DNA from: an uncultured Clostridia bacterium
GTDB taxonomy: Bacteria; Bacillota; Clostridia; Christensenellales; Pumilibacteraceae
Reading direction: 5' to 3'
Length of the DNA stretch: 60,889 bases
Assembly: GCA_947598585.1 (NCBI GenBank)
Contig: CANQFK010000007.1
Coordinates: 1 to 60,889, forward strand
Under the pieces are notes generated by a model. The model made no database searches and was not told the DNA's origin. It worked only from the letters and a program-made list of their open reading frames with translations. This document shows, piece after piece, positions 25,612-35,814 of this stretch (the stretch's first letter is position 1; each line of letters opens with the position of its first letter). The translations under genes were made by a program, and so were the position numbers.

Positions 25612-27138
25612 ATGAGAACGTTGCGAAGATTATTCAGTCGAACGGTCATCGTTTTGCTGGCTATATTCATTCAATTGCTGTTATACTTTTATATCACAGA
25701 CAGACTGATGGAAAGCTATCTGTACATTTCGCTTACGTTCAGGATATTGAGCGTGCTTGCGGTCATCGTGGTGATAAACCGCAAAATGTCCGCTTCGTAT
25801 AAAGTTCCCTGGATAATTGTGCTTATGTTGTTGCCCATGGTGGGCGTCGTGCTGTACTCGTTTTTCGGATATCCGAGGCTCAGACGCAAATATCGCAAGG
25901 AACTCGAAGCCATGTACTCGGACTCGGAGAAATATTGTAAGCAAAGCGACGACGTGACGGAGGCGCTTAAACGGGACAGCGAGGACGCCGCGGGACAGGC
26001 GAATTATCTGTATTCGACGGGAAAAATGCCCGTTCACAAAGGCAGCGAAATGGAATATTTTTCGAGCGGCGAAGAGGCGTTCGCGGCGATGAAAAAGCGA
26101 CTTGTATGCGCAAAAAAGTACATTTTCCTCGAATATTTTATTATAGAAGAGGGCAAGATGTGGAACGAGATCCTCGACATTCTCGAAGAAAAAGTCCGCG
26201 AGGGCGTCGAGGTCAAAGTTATGTACGACGACTTCGGCTGTTCGGGCAAATTGAAATTCAACTATTATAAGACATTGAGAAAAAAGGGGATAGATTGTAT
26301 TAAATTCAATCCTCTCACTCCCGTTATCACCGTGTTCCACAACAACCGCGATCACCGCAAGATAATGATAATAGACGGCATAGAGGCGTTCGTGGGCGGC
26401 TTTAATCTCAGCGACGAATATATCAACGAAACGGCGCCTTTCGGCTATTGGAAAGATACGGGCGTGTACATAAGAGGGGAGGCGGTGCGCAATCTCGTCG
26501 TTATGTTTTTGCGTCAATTCGCAGGTCAGTCGCGCATCAAGCCGGACTTCGATAAATATCTGAAAGCGGAATACGCAATAGAGGGCACAGGATATGTATT
26601 GCCGTTTGGCGACGGACCTTCGCCCCTTTATACCGATTACATAGGCGAAGAAACGTATCTGAACATAATAAATCAAGCGAAAAGATATGTGTATATTACC
26701 ACTCCGTACCTGATAGTAGACTACCATTTTATAAAGGCTTTGAAGATCGCCGCAAAAAGGGGCGTGGACGTGCGCATCATCACGCCCGGCATACCCGACA
26801 AAAAATTGGTAAATATACTCACAAAGAGCAGTTACGAAGAACTCGTCAAGGGCGGCGTGAAGATATACGAATTCGAACCCGGCTTTATCCATGCAAAGTC
26901 GTTCGTTTGCGACGACGAAATAGGAGTGGTCGGCTCGATAAATCTCGATTATCGCAGTTTTGTCCACCACTTCGAATGTGGCGTGTGGTTGTACAAGACC
27001 ACAGCCGTTTCCCAAATGAAAGACGACTTCGATAAGACGTTGGAAGAATGTAAATTTATCGACGGAAAATTGTCCAAACTCAAATGGTATCAAAAGATCG
27101 TCGCGTCCGTATTGATGGTGTTCGCGCCGCTTATGTGA
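25612..27138 (+). CDS. cls: cardiolipin synthase (phospholipase D family)
   Basis: This 508-residue membrane enzyme condenses two phosphatidylglycerols into cardiolipin. Two N-terminal membrane helices (about 10-60) with a PLDc_N-type segment WIIVLMLLPMVGVVLYSFFG are followed by two catalytic HKD motifs: HRDHRKIMIIDG-type near residue 245 (read as N-R-D-H-R-K-I-M-I-I-D) and FIHAKSFVCDD near 425. Length matches Gram-positive ClsA enzymes. CGGAGG precedes the ATG. A terminator follows. Confidence 0.94.
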   Translation: MRTLRRLFSRTVIVLLAIFIQLLLYFYITDRLMESYLYISLTFRILSVLAVIVVINRKMSASYKVPWIIVLMLLPMVGVVLYSFFGYPRLRRKYRKELEAMYSDSEKYCKQSDDVTEALKRDSEDAAGQANYLYSTGKMPVHKGSEMEYFSSGEEAFAAMKKRLVCAKKYIFLEYFIIEEGKMWNEILDILEEKVREGVEVKVMYDDFGCSGKLKFNYYKTLRKKGIDCIKFNPLTPVITVFHNNRDHRKIMIIDGIEAFVGGFNLSDEYINETAPFGYWKDTGVYIRGEAVRNLVVMFLRQFAGQSRIKPDFDKYLKAEYAIEGTGYVLPFGDGPSPLYTDYIGEETYLNIINQAKRYVYITTPYLIVDYHFIKALKIAAKRGVDVRIITPGIPDKKLVNILTKSSYEELVKGGVKIYEFEPGFIHAKSFVCDDEIGVVGSINLDYRSFVHHFECGVWLYKTTAVSQMKDDFDKTLEECKFIDGKLSKLKWYQKIVASVLMVFAPLM

Positions 27139-27173
27139 GATCTTCCGTCGGCAAAGCGCCGAGCGGGATATAT

Positions 27174-27202
27174 AAAAAAAGGAGCAGACGCTCCTTTTTT
27201 TT
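27174..27202. terminator. bidirectional terminator between cls and mscL
   Basis: AAAAAGGAGC pairs with GCTCCTTTTT around AGAC, with long A and T runs on the two sides. Confidence 0.9.
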
Positions 27203-27218
27203 GCACCCATATGGCAAA

Positions 27219-27803
27219 TTACTTGTTTTTGAGGATATCCCTTATTTCTTTGAGGATAGTTTCGGGGGCATTGGCTGCCGCTTCGGCTGCCGCCTTGTCG
27301 GCTGCGGCTTTCTTTTCCTCGCCGATCTTCTTGTCGATAGCGGCGATCTCTTCCCTGCTCTTGCCCTGTTTGCGATAAGCCCTGTATTCGTCCTTTGTGA
27401 TGTTCTCGCCGACCTTGCTTACGCCCTTTACGCGCATAATGAATTTGAGCAGGCAGAATATGACGAGCGCCGTAATTATAAAGGTTATTATCGCGGTGAT
27501 GAACGCGCCCCAATCGATGTAGATCGAATTGGTGAGGTCGATTACTTTATTGCCCGTCGCGTCGAGTATGAACGTGCCGTCTTCGGCGGTGGCGTAGACG
27601 GTTTTGAGATATGTGTATATCTCGGTAAGACCCTTGCCGCCCGTTATGAGCAAAAGGAAGCAATTGACAAGGGGCATCAAAATATTGTTGGTGAGCGAGG
27701 TCACGATCGCCGTGAATGCTCCGCCGATGATAACGCCGACGGCAAGATCCATGACGCTGCCGCGAGAAATAAATTCTTTGAATTCGCGGAAAAACTTTTT
27801 CAT
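27219..27803 (-). CDS. mscL: large-conductance mechanosensitive channel
   Basis: This 194-residue pore opens under osmotic downshock to release solutes. The N-terminal helix [20 protein letters not shown] with pore residues is typical, followed by helix 1 with NNILMPL, an outer loop, helix 2 (about 92-115, ending [10 protein letters not shown]) and the C-terminal bundle [13 protein letters not shown]. The protein is longer than E. coli MscL (136 residues) because of an extended periplasmic loop and a Lys/Glu/Ala-rich linker (about 130-178), both common in Clostridia. AGGAGA precedes the start. Confidence 0.95.
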   Translation of the reverse strand: MKKFFREFKEFISRGSVMDLAVGVIIGGAFTAIVTSLTNNILMPLVNCFLLLITGGKGLTEIYTYLKTVYATAEDGTFILDATGNKVIDLTNSIYIDWGAFITAIITFIITALVIFCLLKFIMRVKGVSKVGENITKDEYRAYRKQGKSREEIAAIDKKIGEEKKAAADKAAAEAAANAPETILKEIRDILKNK

Positions 27804-27835
27804 AAATCAATTCTCCTTTTTTTGTTGATGATCGA

Positions 27836-27864
27836 ATTATATCACCTTTGAATATAAAAGTAAA
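27836..27864 (-). promoter_or_regulatory. promoter of mscL
   Basis: On the minus strand TTTACT (27864-27859) and TATAAT (27841-27836) have 17-bp spacing. Confidence 0.7.
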
Positions 27865-27969
27865 CAAAATTTTATGGGTTTTGCAATCATTTTTGTTTGC
27901 GGATCCCGTCCGCGGCGGCAAAAAAGACAAAAAATAAGCAAAAATATTTTCAAAAGGCATTTAAAACGT

Positions 27970-27998
27970 TTGACAAACATTTACATTTGCATTATAAT
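27970..27998 (+). promoter_or_regulatory. promoter of the S10 ribosomal operon
   Basis: TTGACA (27970-27975) and TATAAT (27993-27998) are perfect consensus boxes with 17-bp spacing, the strongest promoter in the window. Confidence 0.9.
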
Positions 27999-28004
27999 GG
28001 ATAA

Positions 28005-28217
28005 GCTGTGCATTATGCACAGTGGCTCGCCAAGGGTTGATGTCGGAGGTTACCGCATTAAAATTAGCATTGATGCGGAGAACTCAGGCGGACAAGTGCG
28101 GCATAAAGCCGTGCGACCTCGGAGCGTTCGTGCAAGGGCTTGTGATAAGCCCGTACAAAAAGGCGAGTTTGACACACACGACGGAGTTGTTCGAGGTTGA
28201 TTGCTATGGAGGTAAGA
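28005..28217 (+). promoter_or_regulatory. structured 5' leader of the S10 operon
   Basis: This is a GC-richer, about 210-nt untranslated region between the promoter and rpsJ. Stems seen are CTGTGCA-tta-TGCACAG at the very 5' end (about 28007-28023), GCGGC/GCCGT near 28099-28113, and GGGCTT/AAGCCC (28136-28152). In Bacillota and other bacteria the S10 leader is the usual target of autogenous control by a product of the operon (L4 in known cases). That role is inferred here. Confidence 0.6.
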
Positions 28218-28526
28218 ATGGCAAGTCAAAAAATTCGTATTAAGTTAAAGGCTTATGACCATGACCTGATCGATCAAAGCGCCGCTCGCATAGTCGAAAC
28301 GGCCAAAAAGACGGGTATCAAGGTAAGCGGTCCCATACCGCTTCCCACAGACAGAGAAGTAGTTACAATTCTGCGCGCCGTACACAAAGATAAGGATTCG
28401 CGCGAGCAGTTCGAGTTAAGAACTCATAAAAGACTGATTGATATTTACAGTCCTTCGGCCAAGACGGTTGACTCGTTGATGAAGTTGGATCTGCCCGCCG
28501 GCGTAGATATCCAGATCAAGTTATAA
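28218..28526 (+). CDS. rpsJ: 30S ribosomal protein S10
   Basis: The 102 residues from ATG 28218 show [14 protein letters not shown] at the start, GPIPLPT, and [15 protein letters not shown] in the middle, the tRNA-binding head protein also used in NusA/NusB antitermination. GGAGGT lies 4 bp before this ATG; the frame is open to a TTG at 28197, but that lies before the ribosome site. It opens the S10 block. Confidence 0.97.
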   Translation: MASQKIRIKLKAYDHDLIDQSAARIVETAKKTGIKVSGPIPLPTDREVVTILRAVHKDKDSREQFELRTHKRLIDIYSPSAKTVDSLMKLDLPAGVDIQIKL

Positions 28527-28543
28527 TTCATCGGAGGTCAGAT

Positions 28544-29176
28544 ATGGAAAAAGCTATTTTGGGTAAAAAGCTCGGCATGCTTCAAATTTTTGATGAATCG
28601 GGCTTGGCGGTCCCCGCAACGGTAGTCGAAGCAGGACCCCTGGTGGTTGTAGGATTAAAGGTAAAAGGCAAGGATACGCATGACGCGGTCGTATGCGGCT
28701 TCGAGGACGTCGAGGAACGCAAACTCAGCCGTCCCGTCGCAGGACAGATGAAAAAGGCGGGCGTACCGTATAAGCGTATCATAAGAGAGTTCAGATTCGA
28801 CGATTGCGGTAAATATAAAGTAGGCGACGTTATCAAGTGCGATATCTTCGCGGGCGGCGACACGGTAGACGTTGTGGGCATCACAAAAGGTCGAGGATTC
28901 AGCGGCGCCATAAAGAGATGGAATCAACATCGTCTTAAAATGACTCACGGTACCGGCCCCGTTCACAGGGAACGCGGTTCCACGGGTGCGAACAGCACGC
29001 CGAGCAAGGTGATAAAGGGCTTGCATATGCCCGGTCATTACGGTCATGAGAGAGTTACTATAAAGAACCTCAAAATATTGAAGGTCGATACGGAACGCAA
29101 CGTGCTCTTGATAAAGGGCGCTATCCCCGGCCCCAAGGGCGGATTGGTCACGGTAAAGGAAGCCGTAAAGAAGTAG
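28544..29176 (+). CDS. rplC: 50S ribosomal protein L3
   Basis: The 210 residues begin KAILGKKLGMLQIFDE and hold the central loop with TKGRGFSGAIKRWN and HGTGPVHRERGSTGANSTP that reaches the peptidyl-transferase centre. Length is normal. GGAGGT precedes the start, 17 bp after rpsJ. Confidence 0.97.
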   Translation: MEKAILGKKLGMLQIFDESGLAVPATVVEAGPLVVVGLKVKGKDTHDAVVCGFEDVEERKLSRPVAGQMKKAGVPYKRIIREFRFDDCGKYKVGDVIKCDIFAGGDTVDVVGITKGRGFSGAIKRWNQHRLKMTHGTGPVHRERGSTGANSTPSKVIKGLHMPGHYGHERVTIKNLKILKVDTERNVLLIKGAIPGPKGGLVTVKEAVKK

Positions 29177-29185
29177 GAGGAGAGT

Positions 29186-29809
29186 ATGCCAAGCATTAAA
29201 GTTTATAATCAGTTAGGCAATGAAACCGGCGATATGGAACTCGATGCGAGCGTGTTCGGCGTCGAATACAACGAAGCGCTCATTCATCAGGTGGTAGTCG
29301 CACAGGCAAACAATTTAAGACAAGGAACTAAATGCACGCTTACCAGGACCGAAGTTCGCGGCGGCGGCAAAAAACCGTGGCGTCAAAAGAACACGGGCCA
29401 CGCTCGTCAGGGCTCCATAAGGGCTCCGCAGTGGATAAAGGGCGGCGTCGTATTCGCTCCCAAGCCGAGAGATTTTTCGCAAAAGATCAATATAAAGGCA
29501 AGACACAACGCGCTCAGGAGCGCGCTCAGCGCAAAACTCAGCGACGGCGATATGATCGCTGTGGATAAGCTCGAAGTGAGCGGAAAGACAAAGGAAGCGG
29601 TCGCAATTCTCAAAGCGCTCAAAATAGATAAGAGAGTTTTGGTCGTTATCGACGGACAGGACGAAATGTTTTTGAGAGCGATCAACAATGTTCCTTATGC
29701 GAAAGTTCTTCCCGCGGAGCAGATAAACGTGAGAGAACTTGTCAATAACGCCAAGTGCATTATGACGGTGCCCGCGATCAGAAAAATAGAGGAGGCATAC
29801 AAAGCATGA
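29186..29809 (+). CDS. rplD: 50S ribosomal protein L4
   Basis: The 207 residues include the extended loop [20 protein letters not shown] that lines the exit tunnel, and [16 protein letters not shown] near the end. In characterised bacteria L4 binds the S10 leader to repress its own operon. The stop overlaps the rplW start (ATGA). Confidence 0.97.
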   Translation: MPSIKVYNQLGNETGDMELDASVFGVEYNEALIHQVVVAQANNLRQGTKCTLTRTEVRGGGKKPWRQKNTGHARQGSIRAPQWIKGGVVFAPKPRDFSQKINIKARHNALRSALSAKLSDGDMIAVDKLEVSGKTKEAVAILKALKIDKRVLVVIDGQDEMFLRAINNVPYAKVLPAEQINVRELVNNAKCIMTVPAIRKIEEAYKA

Positions 29810-30096
29810 ACGCTTACGACGTAATCAAAAAACCCGTAACTTCCGAAAAAAGTTATTCGGGCATCAATATCAAGAAATACGGCTTCTTCGTTGATCGCAA
29901 CGCGACAAAGACGGATATAAAAAAGGCGGTCGAAGAGATCTTTAAGGTAAAGGTGGCTTCGGTCAACACCGTAAATATAAAAGGTAAGCTAAAAAGGCAG
30001 GGACGTACCCAGGGTTATACGTCCGACGTAAAAAAGGCGTATGTTCAGCTCACCGCTGACAGCAAAGCCATCGAGTTCTTTGAGAGCTTAGGTTAA
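29806..30096 (+). CDS. rplW: 50S ribosomal protein L23
   Basis: The 96 residues start at ATG 29806, overlapping the rplD stop by four bases; GAGG lies 9 bp upstream inside rplD. Motifs are [11 protein letters not shown] and [22 protein letters not shown]23 sits at the tunnel exit and docks SRP and trigger factor. Confidence 0.97.
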   Translation: MNAYDVIKKPVTSEKSYSGINIKKYGFFVDRNATKTDIKKAVEEIFKVKVASVNTVNIKGKLKRQGRTQGYTSDVKKAYVQLTADSKAIEFFESLG

Positions 30097-30108
30097 TGGG
30101 AGGACAAC

Positions 30109-30936
30109 ATGGGTATAAAAAGATTTAAACCGATCACTCCGGGTACCAGACAAAAGACGGTCAGCACTTTCAGCGAGATCACCAAGTCGACCCCCGAGGA
30201 ATCGCTTATAAAGAGCATAAACCGTAAGGGCGGCAGAAACAATGTGGGCAGGATCACCGTTCGCCACATCGGAGGCGGAAATCGCCGTATGTTGCGCCTT
30301 ATAGACTTCAAGCGCGACAAGGACAACGTTCCCGCAAAGGTGGCTGCGATCGAGTACGATCCCAACCGCACCGCATATATCGCTCTTCTGCACTATGTCG
30401 ACGGCGAAAAGAGATACATTCTCGCTCCCTTGGGCTTGCAGGTAGGCGACACCGTCGTTTCTGGCGCCGATTGCGATATAAAGACGGGCAACGCGTTGCC
30501 GCTTTCTTCCATTCCCGTAGGTACTCTCGTTCACAATATCGAGATGCAACCGGGCAGAGGCGGAAAGATGGTAAAGACGGCAGGAGCAGCAGCTCAGCTT
30601 ATGGCAAAGGAAGGCAAGTATGCTACGCTTCGACTTCCCAGCGGCGAAATGAGAATGATACTTCTCACCTGCAAGGCAACGATCGGTCAGGTAGGCAACC
30701 TCGATCACGAGCTTGTTTCTCTCGGTAAGGCGGGACGTAAACGTCACATGGGCGTCAAGCCGACAGTCCGCGGCGTTGTTATGAACCCCTGCGATCACCC
30801 GCACGGCGGCGGCGAAGGCAAATCGCCTATCGGTCGTCCCGGTCCCGTTACTCCTTGGGGCAAGCCGGCTCTCGGTTATAAGACAAGAAATAAGCATAAA
30901 AACAGCAATAAGTTTATTGTTAAGCGCATAAATTAG
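30109..30936 (+). CDS. rplB: 50S ribosomal protein L2
   Basis: The 275 residues show [20 protein letters not shown]-type RNA-binding sequence, [14 protein letters not shown], and the conserved C-terminal [14 protein letters not shown] with the His essential for peptidyl-transferase assembly. Standard length. Confidence 0.98.
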   Translation: MGIKRFKPITPGTRQKTVSTFSEITKSTPEESLIKSINRKGGRNNVGRITVRHIGGGNRRMLRLIDFKRDKDNVPAKVAAIEYDPNRTAYIALLHYVDGEKRYILAPLGLQVGDTVVSGADCDIKTGNALPLSSIPVGTLVHNIEMQPGRGGKMVKTAGAAAQLMAKEGKYATLRLPSGEMRMILLTCKATIGQVGNLDHELVSLGKAGRKRHMGVKPTVRGVVMNPCDHPHGGGEGKSPIGRPGPVTPWGKPALGYKTRNKHKNSNKFIVKRIN

Positions 30937-30947
30937 CGAGGTAAATT

Positions 30948-31226
30948 ATGAGTAGAAGTTTGAAAAAAGGTCCTTATGTAGAGGAAAGATTGTATAAAAG
31001 GGTTTGCGCCCAGATGGATACAACGGATAAAAAGGTAATCAAGACTTGGTCGAGAAGTTCTACTATTTACCCGGAATTCATAGGCCAGACCATTGCGGTC
31101 CATGACGGGCGCAAGCACGTTCCCGTTTACTGCACCGAAGAAATGGTAGGACACAAGCTCGGCGAGTTCGCTCCCACACGCACCTTCAAGGGTCATGCCG
31201 GCGAAAAGACGACCAAGAGCAAATAA
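30948..31226 (+). CDS. rpsS: 30S ribosomal protein S19
   Basis: The 92 residues open with [15 protein letters not shown] and contain [24 protein letters not shown] and [13 protein letters not shown], a complete S19 of the 30S head. Confidence 0.97.
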   Translation: MSRSLKKGPYVEERLYKRVCAQMDTTDKKVIKTWSRSSTIYPEFIGQTIAVHDGRKHVPVYCTEEMVGHKLGEFAPTRTFKGHAGEKTTKSK

Positions 31227-31237
31227 GGAGAACAAAT

Positions 31238-31642
31238 ATGGCTAATACAAGCAAAAGCAGAACTCAGATAAAGCAAGAGAGAAACGCAACGCAAAGGGAA
31301 ATGCGTCCGTATGCTCGCGCAAGATATGTCAGAATTTCTCCGAGCAAGGTCAGAGTGGTGATAGACGTCATCAGAGGCAGATCCGTCAACGAAGCGCTTG
31401 CCATGCTCCAAGCCGTTCCCAATGCTTCGGCGGAAGCGGTGTATAAGCTGGTGAAATCGGCTGCCGCAAACGCGGAAGTAAAGGGTCTGTCGAGAGCCGA
31501 TCTCTATATTGCCGAGATCTTCGCGGACGGCGGTCCCATTCTCAAAAGAATGAATCCCGTCAGCAAGGGCAGAGCGCACAGCATAGATAAGCGCACCAGC
31601 CACATCACGGTAATACTCGACACCAAAAAGGAGGACAAGTAA
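31238..31642 (+). CDS. rplV: 50S ribosomal protein L22
   Basis: The 134 residues include [20 protein letters not shown] and the tunnel hairpin region ending [17 protein letters not shown], a macrolide-site neighbour. A basic N-terminal extension of about 20 residues precedes the core. It is two bases from rpsC. Confidence 0.97.
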   Translation: MANTSKSRTQIKQERNATQREMRPYARARYVRISPSKVRVVIDVIRGRSVNEALAMLQAVPNASAEAVYKLVKSAAANAEVKGLSRADLYIAEIFADGGPILKRMNPVSKGRAHSIDKRTSHITVILDTKKEDK

Positions 31643-31644
31643 TT

Positions 31645-32304
31645 ATGGGACAGAAAGTTAATCCCCACGGACTCAGAGTCGGCGTTATCAAAGGTTGGGA
31701 TGCTCAATGGTATGCAGGCAAAAAGGATTTTTCGGAATATCTTGTCGAAGATCACAAGATCCGCGAATTCATAAAGAATAAGTACTATACGTTCGGCATT
31801 TCCAAGACCACGATAGAGAGGGCTCAGGGCAAAGTCGTAGTTAATATCTTCACATCTAAACCCGGAATGCTCATCGGAGTAAAGGGCGCAGGCGTGGAGC
31901 AACTCAAAAAGGAACTTTCCAAGGTCGTTGCCAAGGGCAGGATCATTCATATAAACATTATGGAAGTAAAACGTCCCGATATGGACGCTCAACTTGTTGC
32001 CGAAAATATCGCGGCTCAACTCGAAAAGCGCGCTTCTTTCCGCAGAAGCATGAAGCAAGCTATGGGCAGAGTAATGCGCAGCGGCGCAAAGGGAGTCAAG
32101 ATAATGGTTTCGGGAAGATTGGACGGAGCCGAGATCGCGCGCAGCGAAAGTTATCATGACGGTTCCATTCCGCTTCAAACGCTCAGAGCGGATATCGATT
32201 ATGCGGAAGCCGAAGCCAACACGACTTTCGGTAAGATAGGTATCAAAGTTTGGGTGTACAAGGGAGAGATTATTCCTCAACTTAAAGAAGGAGGACAACA
32301 CTGA
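31645..32304 (+). CDS. rpsC: 30S ribosomal protein S3
   Basis: The 219 residues begin [16 protein letters not shown]. They carry the KH domain ([18 protein letters not shown], where the usual GxxG is GVKG) and the C-terminal [19 protein letters not shown]. The stop overlaps the rplP start by one base. Confidence 0.97.
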   Translation: MGQKVNPHGLRVGVIKGWDAQWYAGKKDFSEYLVEDHKIREFIKNKYYTFGISKTTIERAQGKVVVNIFTSKPGMLIGVKGAGVEQLKKELSKVVAKGRIIHINIMEVKRPDMDAQLVAENIAAQLEKRASFRRSMKQAMGRVMRSGAKGVKIMVSGRLDGAEIARSESYHDGSIPLQTLRADIDYAEAEANTTFGKIGIKVWVYKGEIIPQLKEGGQH

Positions 32305-32756
32305 TGTTATTGCCTAAGAGAGTAAAAAGACGTCGCGTTCAACGTGGCAGAATGAAAGGTAAGGCAAACAAGGGCAACGTTATCGCATACGGCGATTACG
32401 GTCTTGTGGCTCTCGATCCCGGTTGGATCAAGTCGAACCAGATAGAGGCAGCCCGTATTGCCATGACAAGATATATCAAAAGAGGCGGTCAGGTGTGGAT
32501 AGACATTTTCCCGCACAAGCCCGTTACAAAAAAGCCCGCCGAAACGCGTATGGGTTCCGGAAAGGGCGCGCCCGAATTTTGGGTAGCCGTCGTTAAGCCG
32601 GGCAGAGTTCTGTTCGAAATGGCGGGAGTTCCCGAGGACGTGGCAAAGGAAGCGTTAAGACTTGCGTCGCACAAGTTGCCCATAAGGTGCAAATTCGCGC
32701 GTAAGGAAGATCTCGTAAATGCAGACGCTGACGCGAACAAGGAGGTTGAAGCATAA
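32304..32756 (+). CDS. rplP: 50S ribosomal protein L16
   Basis: In the 150 residues, [18 protein letters not shown] at the start and [19 protein letters not shown] in the middle are typical. Loop Arg near 80 reaches the A-site tRNA. It overlaps rpmC by one base. Confidence 0.97.
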   Translation: MLLPKRVKRRRVQRGRMKGKANKGNVIAYGDYGLVALDPGWIKSNQIEAARIAMTRYIKRGGQVWIDIFPHKPVTKKPAETRMGSGKGAPEFWVAVVKPGRVLFEMAGVPEDVAKEALRLASHKLPIRCKFARKEDLVNADADANKEVEA

Positions 32757-32953
32757 TGAAATCGACATTTCGTGATTTGCAGGACAAAGAGCTTACCGCA
32801 AAACTTGCGGAACTCAAACAGGAATTGTTCAATTTGCGTTTCAGCCATGCGACCGGACAGCTTAGCAATCCCACTCAGCTGAAAAGATGCAAGAGGGACA
32901 TAGCGAGAGTAAAGACCGTTATTCGTGAGCGCGAGCTTGCGAAAAAGGCATAA
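32756..32953 (+). CDS. rpmC: 50S ribosomal protein L29
   Basis: This is a 65-residue two-helix protein with [17 protein letters not shown] and [12 protein letters not shown], part of the tunnel-exit ring. It shares one base with rplP. Confidence 0.96.
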   Translation: MKSTFRDLQDKELTAKLAELKQELFNLRFSHATGQLSNPTQLKRCKRDIARVKTVIRERELAKKA

Positions 32954-32965
32954 TCGGAGGGTAAT

Positions 32966-33229
32966 ATGGCAGATCTTATAAGAAACAACCGTAAGGTAAG
33001 GGTAGGCATCGTCGTAAGCGACAAGATGGAAAAGACCATCGTTGTTGCAGTAAGGGACAATACCAAGCACCCTCTGTACAAAAAGACGATAAAAACAACG
33101 ACTAAGTTCAAGGCTCACGATGAAAACAACGAGGCTAAGGTCGGCGACATCGTGGAGATCGTGGAAACGAGACCGCTTTCCAAGGACAAATGTTTCAGAC
33201 TTAATCGCATTGTCGAAAGAGCTAAATAA
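32966..33229 (+). CDS. rpsQ: 30S ribosomal protein S17
   Basis: The 87-residue OB-fold protein has [18 protein letters not shown] and [18 protein letters not shown], a primary 16S rRNA binder. Confidence 0.96.
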   Translation: MADLIRNNRKVRVGIVVSDKMEKTIVVAVRDNTKHPLYKKTIKTTTKFKAHDENNEAKVGDIVEIVETRPLSKDKCFRLNRIVERAK

Positions 33230-33240
33230 GGAGAACGTTT

Positions 33241-33609
33241 ATGATACAACCACAATCTTATTTGAAAGTCGCAGACAACAGCGGCGCAAAAGAAATTATG
33301 TGTATTCGTGTACTCGGCGGCTCCTTCCGTCGTTGCGGTAATATAGGCGACGTGATCATCGCCTCGGTCAAGAGCGCGACCCCGGGCGGCGCAGTCAAAA
33401 AGGGCGACGTTGTTAGGGCGGTCATCGTTCGCAGCCACAAGGGCGTCAATCGTCCCGACGGCAGTCACATTCGTTTCGACGACAACGCTGCCGTAATAAT
33501 AGATACGCAAAAGCAACCGAGAGGCACGCGTATATTCGGGCCTATCGCAAGAGAACTCCGTGACAAGGACTATATGAAGATCATATCCTTGGCTCCGGAG
33601 GTAATGTAG
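33241..33609 (+). CDS. rplN: 50S ribosomal protein L14
   Basis: The 122 residues begin [19 protein letters not shown] and contain [17 protein letters not shown] and [19 protein letters not shown], a complete subunit-interface protein. Confidence 0.97.
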   Translation: MIQPQSYLKVADNSGAKEIMCIRVLGGSFRRCGNIGDVIIASVKSATPGGAVKKGDVVRAVIVRSHKGVNRPDGSHIRFDDNAAVIIDTQKQPRGTRIFGPIARELRDKDYMKIISLAPEVM

Positions 33610-33621
33610 GAGGAACGAATA

Positions 33622-34068
33622 ATGAGTTTACGAATCAAGAAAGGCGATACGGTCAAGATCATTGCAGGACATGACAAAGGTCAAACGGGCAAGGTCATCG
33701 CCGTAGATCCCGAAACAGAACTTATCAAAGTCGAAAATCTCAATATGGTATCGCGTCACCACAAGGCTCGCACGGCTCAGGAGCAGAGCGATATAATAAA
33801 GACCGAGGGCAATATCCATATCAGCAACGTCATGCTCGTTTGCCCTTCGTGCGAAAAGACCACTCGTATCGAAACGATGGAAGCAGACGGCAAAAAGCAT
33901 CGCAAATGCAAGAAGTGCGGCTTTGATATAGACGCTAAAAAAGCGGAAAAGAAAGACACGAAAAAGCGAGCTTCCAAGACCGCTTCGCAGGATAAGACCG
34001 AGAAAACCGAAAAGACTTCTTCGAGAGTTAAACGCACTCGCAAGAGCGACGCGGCTAAAACGGAGTAA
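33622..34068 (+). CDS. rplX: 50S ribosomal protein L24 with zinc knuckle and basic tail
   Basis: This 148-residue KOW protein (IKKGDTVKIIAGHDKGQTGKV) is longer than the usual 100-110. Residues near 75-110 form a CPSC ... CKKC pair that suggests a zinc ribbon. The last 40 residues are a Lys/Thr/Ser/Glu-rich, probably disordered tail. The core is an assembly initiator of the 50S; the tail is an add-on of unknown use. Confidence 0.96.
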   Translation: MSLRIKKGDTVKIIAGHDKGQTGKVIAVDPETELIKVENLNMVSRHHKARTAQEQSDIIKTEGNIHISNVMLVCPSCEKTTRIETMEADGKKHRKCKKCGFDIDAKKAEKKDTKKRASKTASQDKTEKTEKTSSRVKRTRKSDAAKTE

Positions 34069-34080
34069 TGGGAGGATATT

Positions 34081-34635
34081 ATGGCTGAACTTAAAAGAAA
34101 CAGACTCAAAACAAGGTACGTCGAAGAGATCGTACCCGCACTCATCAAGGAACGCGGCTATACCAATCCCATGCAAGTTCCCAAACTCGATAAGATCATT
34201 CTCAATATGCGACTCGGCGATATCAAGGATAACAGCAAAAGCGTTCAGATAGCCATGAACGAACTCGAAGCTATCGCGGGACAAAAAGCGGTGCTTTGCA
34301 AGGCCAAGAAATCGGTAGCAAACTTCAAGTTGCGTGAGGGTCAGTCGATAGGCATAAAAGTGACGCTGCGCGGCGACAAGATGTACGAATTTTTCGACAA
34401 ACTTGTTTCGATAGCATTCCCCCGCGTAAGAGATTTCCGCGGAATATCCGGCAAATCCTTTGACGGCAGAGGCAACTATGCGGTAGGTATCAAGGAGCAG
34501 ATCATCTTCCCCGAAGTACCCTACGAGCAGGTCGAAAAAGTCAGAGGCTTCGACGTTTGCGTGGTCACCACCGCAAAGACGGACGACGAGGCGAAAGCAC
34601 TCCTTGTTAAACTCGGAATGCCTTTCAGGAATTAA
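34081..34635 (+). CDS. rplE: 50S ribosomal protein L5
   Basis: The 184 residues show [14 protein letters not shown] (often NxGxG), [40 protein letters not shown] and the C-terminal [11 protein letters not shown]. It binds 5S rRNA and contacts P-site tRNA. Confidence 0.97.
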   Translation: MAELKRNRLKTRYVEEIVPALIKERGYTNPMQVPKLDKIILNMRLGDIKDNSKSVQIAMNELEAIAGQKAVLCKAKKSVANFKLREGQSIGIKVTLRGDKMYEFFDKLVSIAFPRVRDFRGISGKSFDGRGNYAVGIKEQIIFPEVPYEQVEKVRGFDVCVVTTAKTDDEAKALLVKLGMPFRN

Positions 34636-34656
34636 CAGGGATAAGGAGATAAATTT

Positions 34657-34842
34657 ATGGCAAAGAAAGCAATGATAAATAAGCAGCAAAAGCCTGCGAA
34701 ATATTCTACCCGAGCATACACCCGTTGTAAGATATGCGGCAGACCGCATGCGGTGCTCCGTAAGTACGGAATTTGCAGGATTTGTTTCAGAAAATTAGCG
34801 TATAAGGGCGAGATCCCCGGCGTTAAGAAGTCGAGCTGGTAA
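34657..34842 (+). CDS. rpsN: 30S ribosomal protein S14, zinc-binding type Z
   Basis: The 61-residue form carries CKICGR ... CRICFR, the two CxxC pairs of the zinc-dependent S14 typical of Bacillota and Actinobacteria. Organisms with this form often hold a zinc-free paralog elsewhere; none is in this window. Confidence 0.97.
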   Translation: MAKKAMINKQQKPAKYSTRAYTRCKICGRPHAVLRKYGICRICFRKLAYKGEIPGVKKSSW

Positions 34843-34854
34843 GGAGGTAAAGGT

Positions 34855-35253
34855 ATGGTAGTTAACGATCCAATAGCGGATTTGCTCACAAGAATCAGAA
34901 ATGCGTTGACGGCAAAACATGATACAGTTACCGTTCCCAATTCCAAAATGAAGAAGGCGATCGTGGATATCCTTGTAAACGAGGGATATATAAAGAGCGC
35001 CGAAATCGTGGATATCGACGGACATAAAAATATACTAATCACATTAAAGTACGGTGCGAAAAACGAAAGGGTCATTACAAGCCTTAAAAGAATTTCCAAG
35101 CCCGGTCTGAGAGTTTACTGCGGCTACCAGGATCTTCCCAAGGTGCTCAACGGTCTCGGCATAGCGATCATTTCGACGTCCAAGGGCATTATGACCGACA
35201 AACAGGCTCGTGCCGACAAGATAGGCGGCGAAGTTCTCGCCTATATCTGGTAG
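34855..35253 (+). CDS. rpsH: 30S ribosomal protein S8
   Basis: The 132 residues have [14 protein letters not shown] at the start and [20 protein letters not shown] at the end. S8 binds helix 21 of 16S rRNA and in E. coli represses the spc operon. Confidence 0.97.
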   Translation: MVVNDPIADLLTRIRNALTAKHDTVTVPNSKMKKAIVDILVNEGYIKSAEIVDIDGHKNILITLKYGAKNERVITSLKRISKPGLRVYCGYQDLPKVLNGLGIAIISTSKGIMTDKQARADKIGGEVLAYIW

Positions 35254-35262
35254 GAGGTCCAT

Positions 35263-35802
35263 ATGTCAAGAATAGGAAGATTACCCGTGGCAATTCCTGC
35301 CGGTGTTACCGTTGATTACAAGGATAACATCGTTACCGTAAAGGGCCCCAAGGGCACTCTTACACAGGAGATCAGGGATAAGAACATCAACGTTAAGATA
35401 GAGGGCGCACACGTCCATGTCGAACGCACCAAAGAGGACAAAGAAGTAAGGAGCAAGCACGGACTTTATCGTCAGCTTATCCACAACATGATAGTGGGCG
35501 TAGTTACTCCGTTCAGCCGTTCGCTCATAGTAAACGGCGTAGGTTGGAAAGCGTCCGTCAGCGGCAAAAAACTCACGCTCAACGTAGGTTACAGCCACCC
35601 CATCGACTTCAATATCCCCGAGGGCATAAGCATTACCTGCCCCGATCAGAACACGATCACAGTTTCCGGCATATCCAAGGAACTCGTCGGACAGACCGCC
35701 GCGACGATCAAGTCAAAGCGTCCCGTAGAGCCGTATCATTCTTACGGTATCCGATACAGCGATGAAGTTGTGATCACCAAAGAAGGCAAAAAGGGTAAAT
35801 AA
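35263..35802 (+). CDS. rplF: 50S ribosomal protein L6
   Basis: The 179 residues, MSRIGRLPVAIPAGVTV and PEPYH-type VEPYHSYGIRYSDE near the end, show two similar beta domains next to the GTPase centre. Confidence 0.97.
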   Translation: MSRIGRLPVAIPAGVTVDYKDNIVTVKGPKGTLTQEIRDKNINVKIEGAHVHVERTKEDKEVRSKHGLYRQLIHNMIVGVVTPFSRSLIVNGVGWKASVSGKKLTLNVGYSHPIDFNIPEGISITCPDQNTITVSGISKELVGQTAATIKSKRPVEPYHSYGIRYSDEVVITKEGKKGK

Positions 35803-35814
35803 TAGGAGGGCATT

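Noticed and set aside
28022-28243. 73-codon frame in the S10 leader
   Set aside because: It runs through the rpsJ ribosome site and start; the region is better explained as structured leader RNA.
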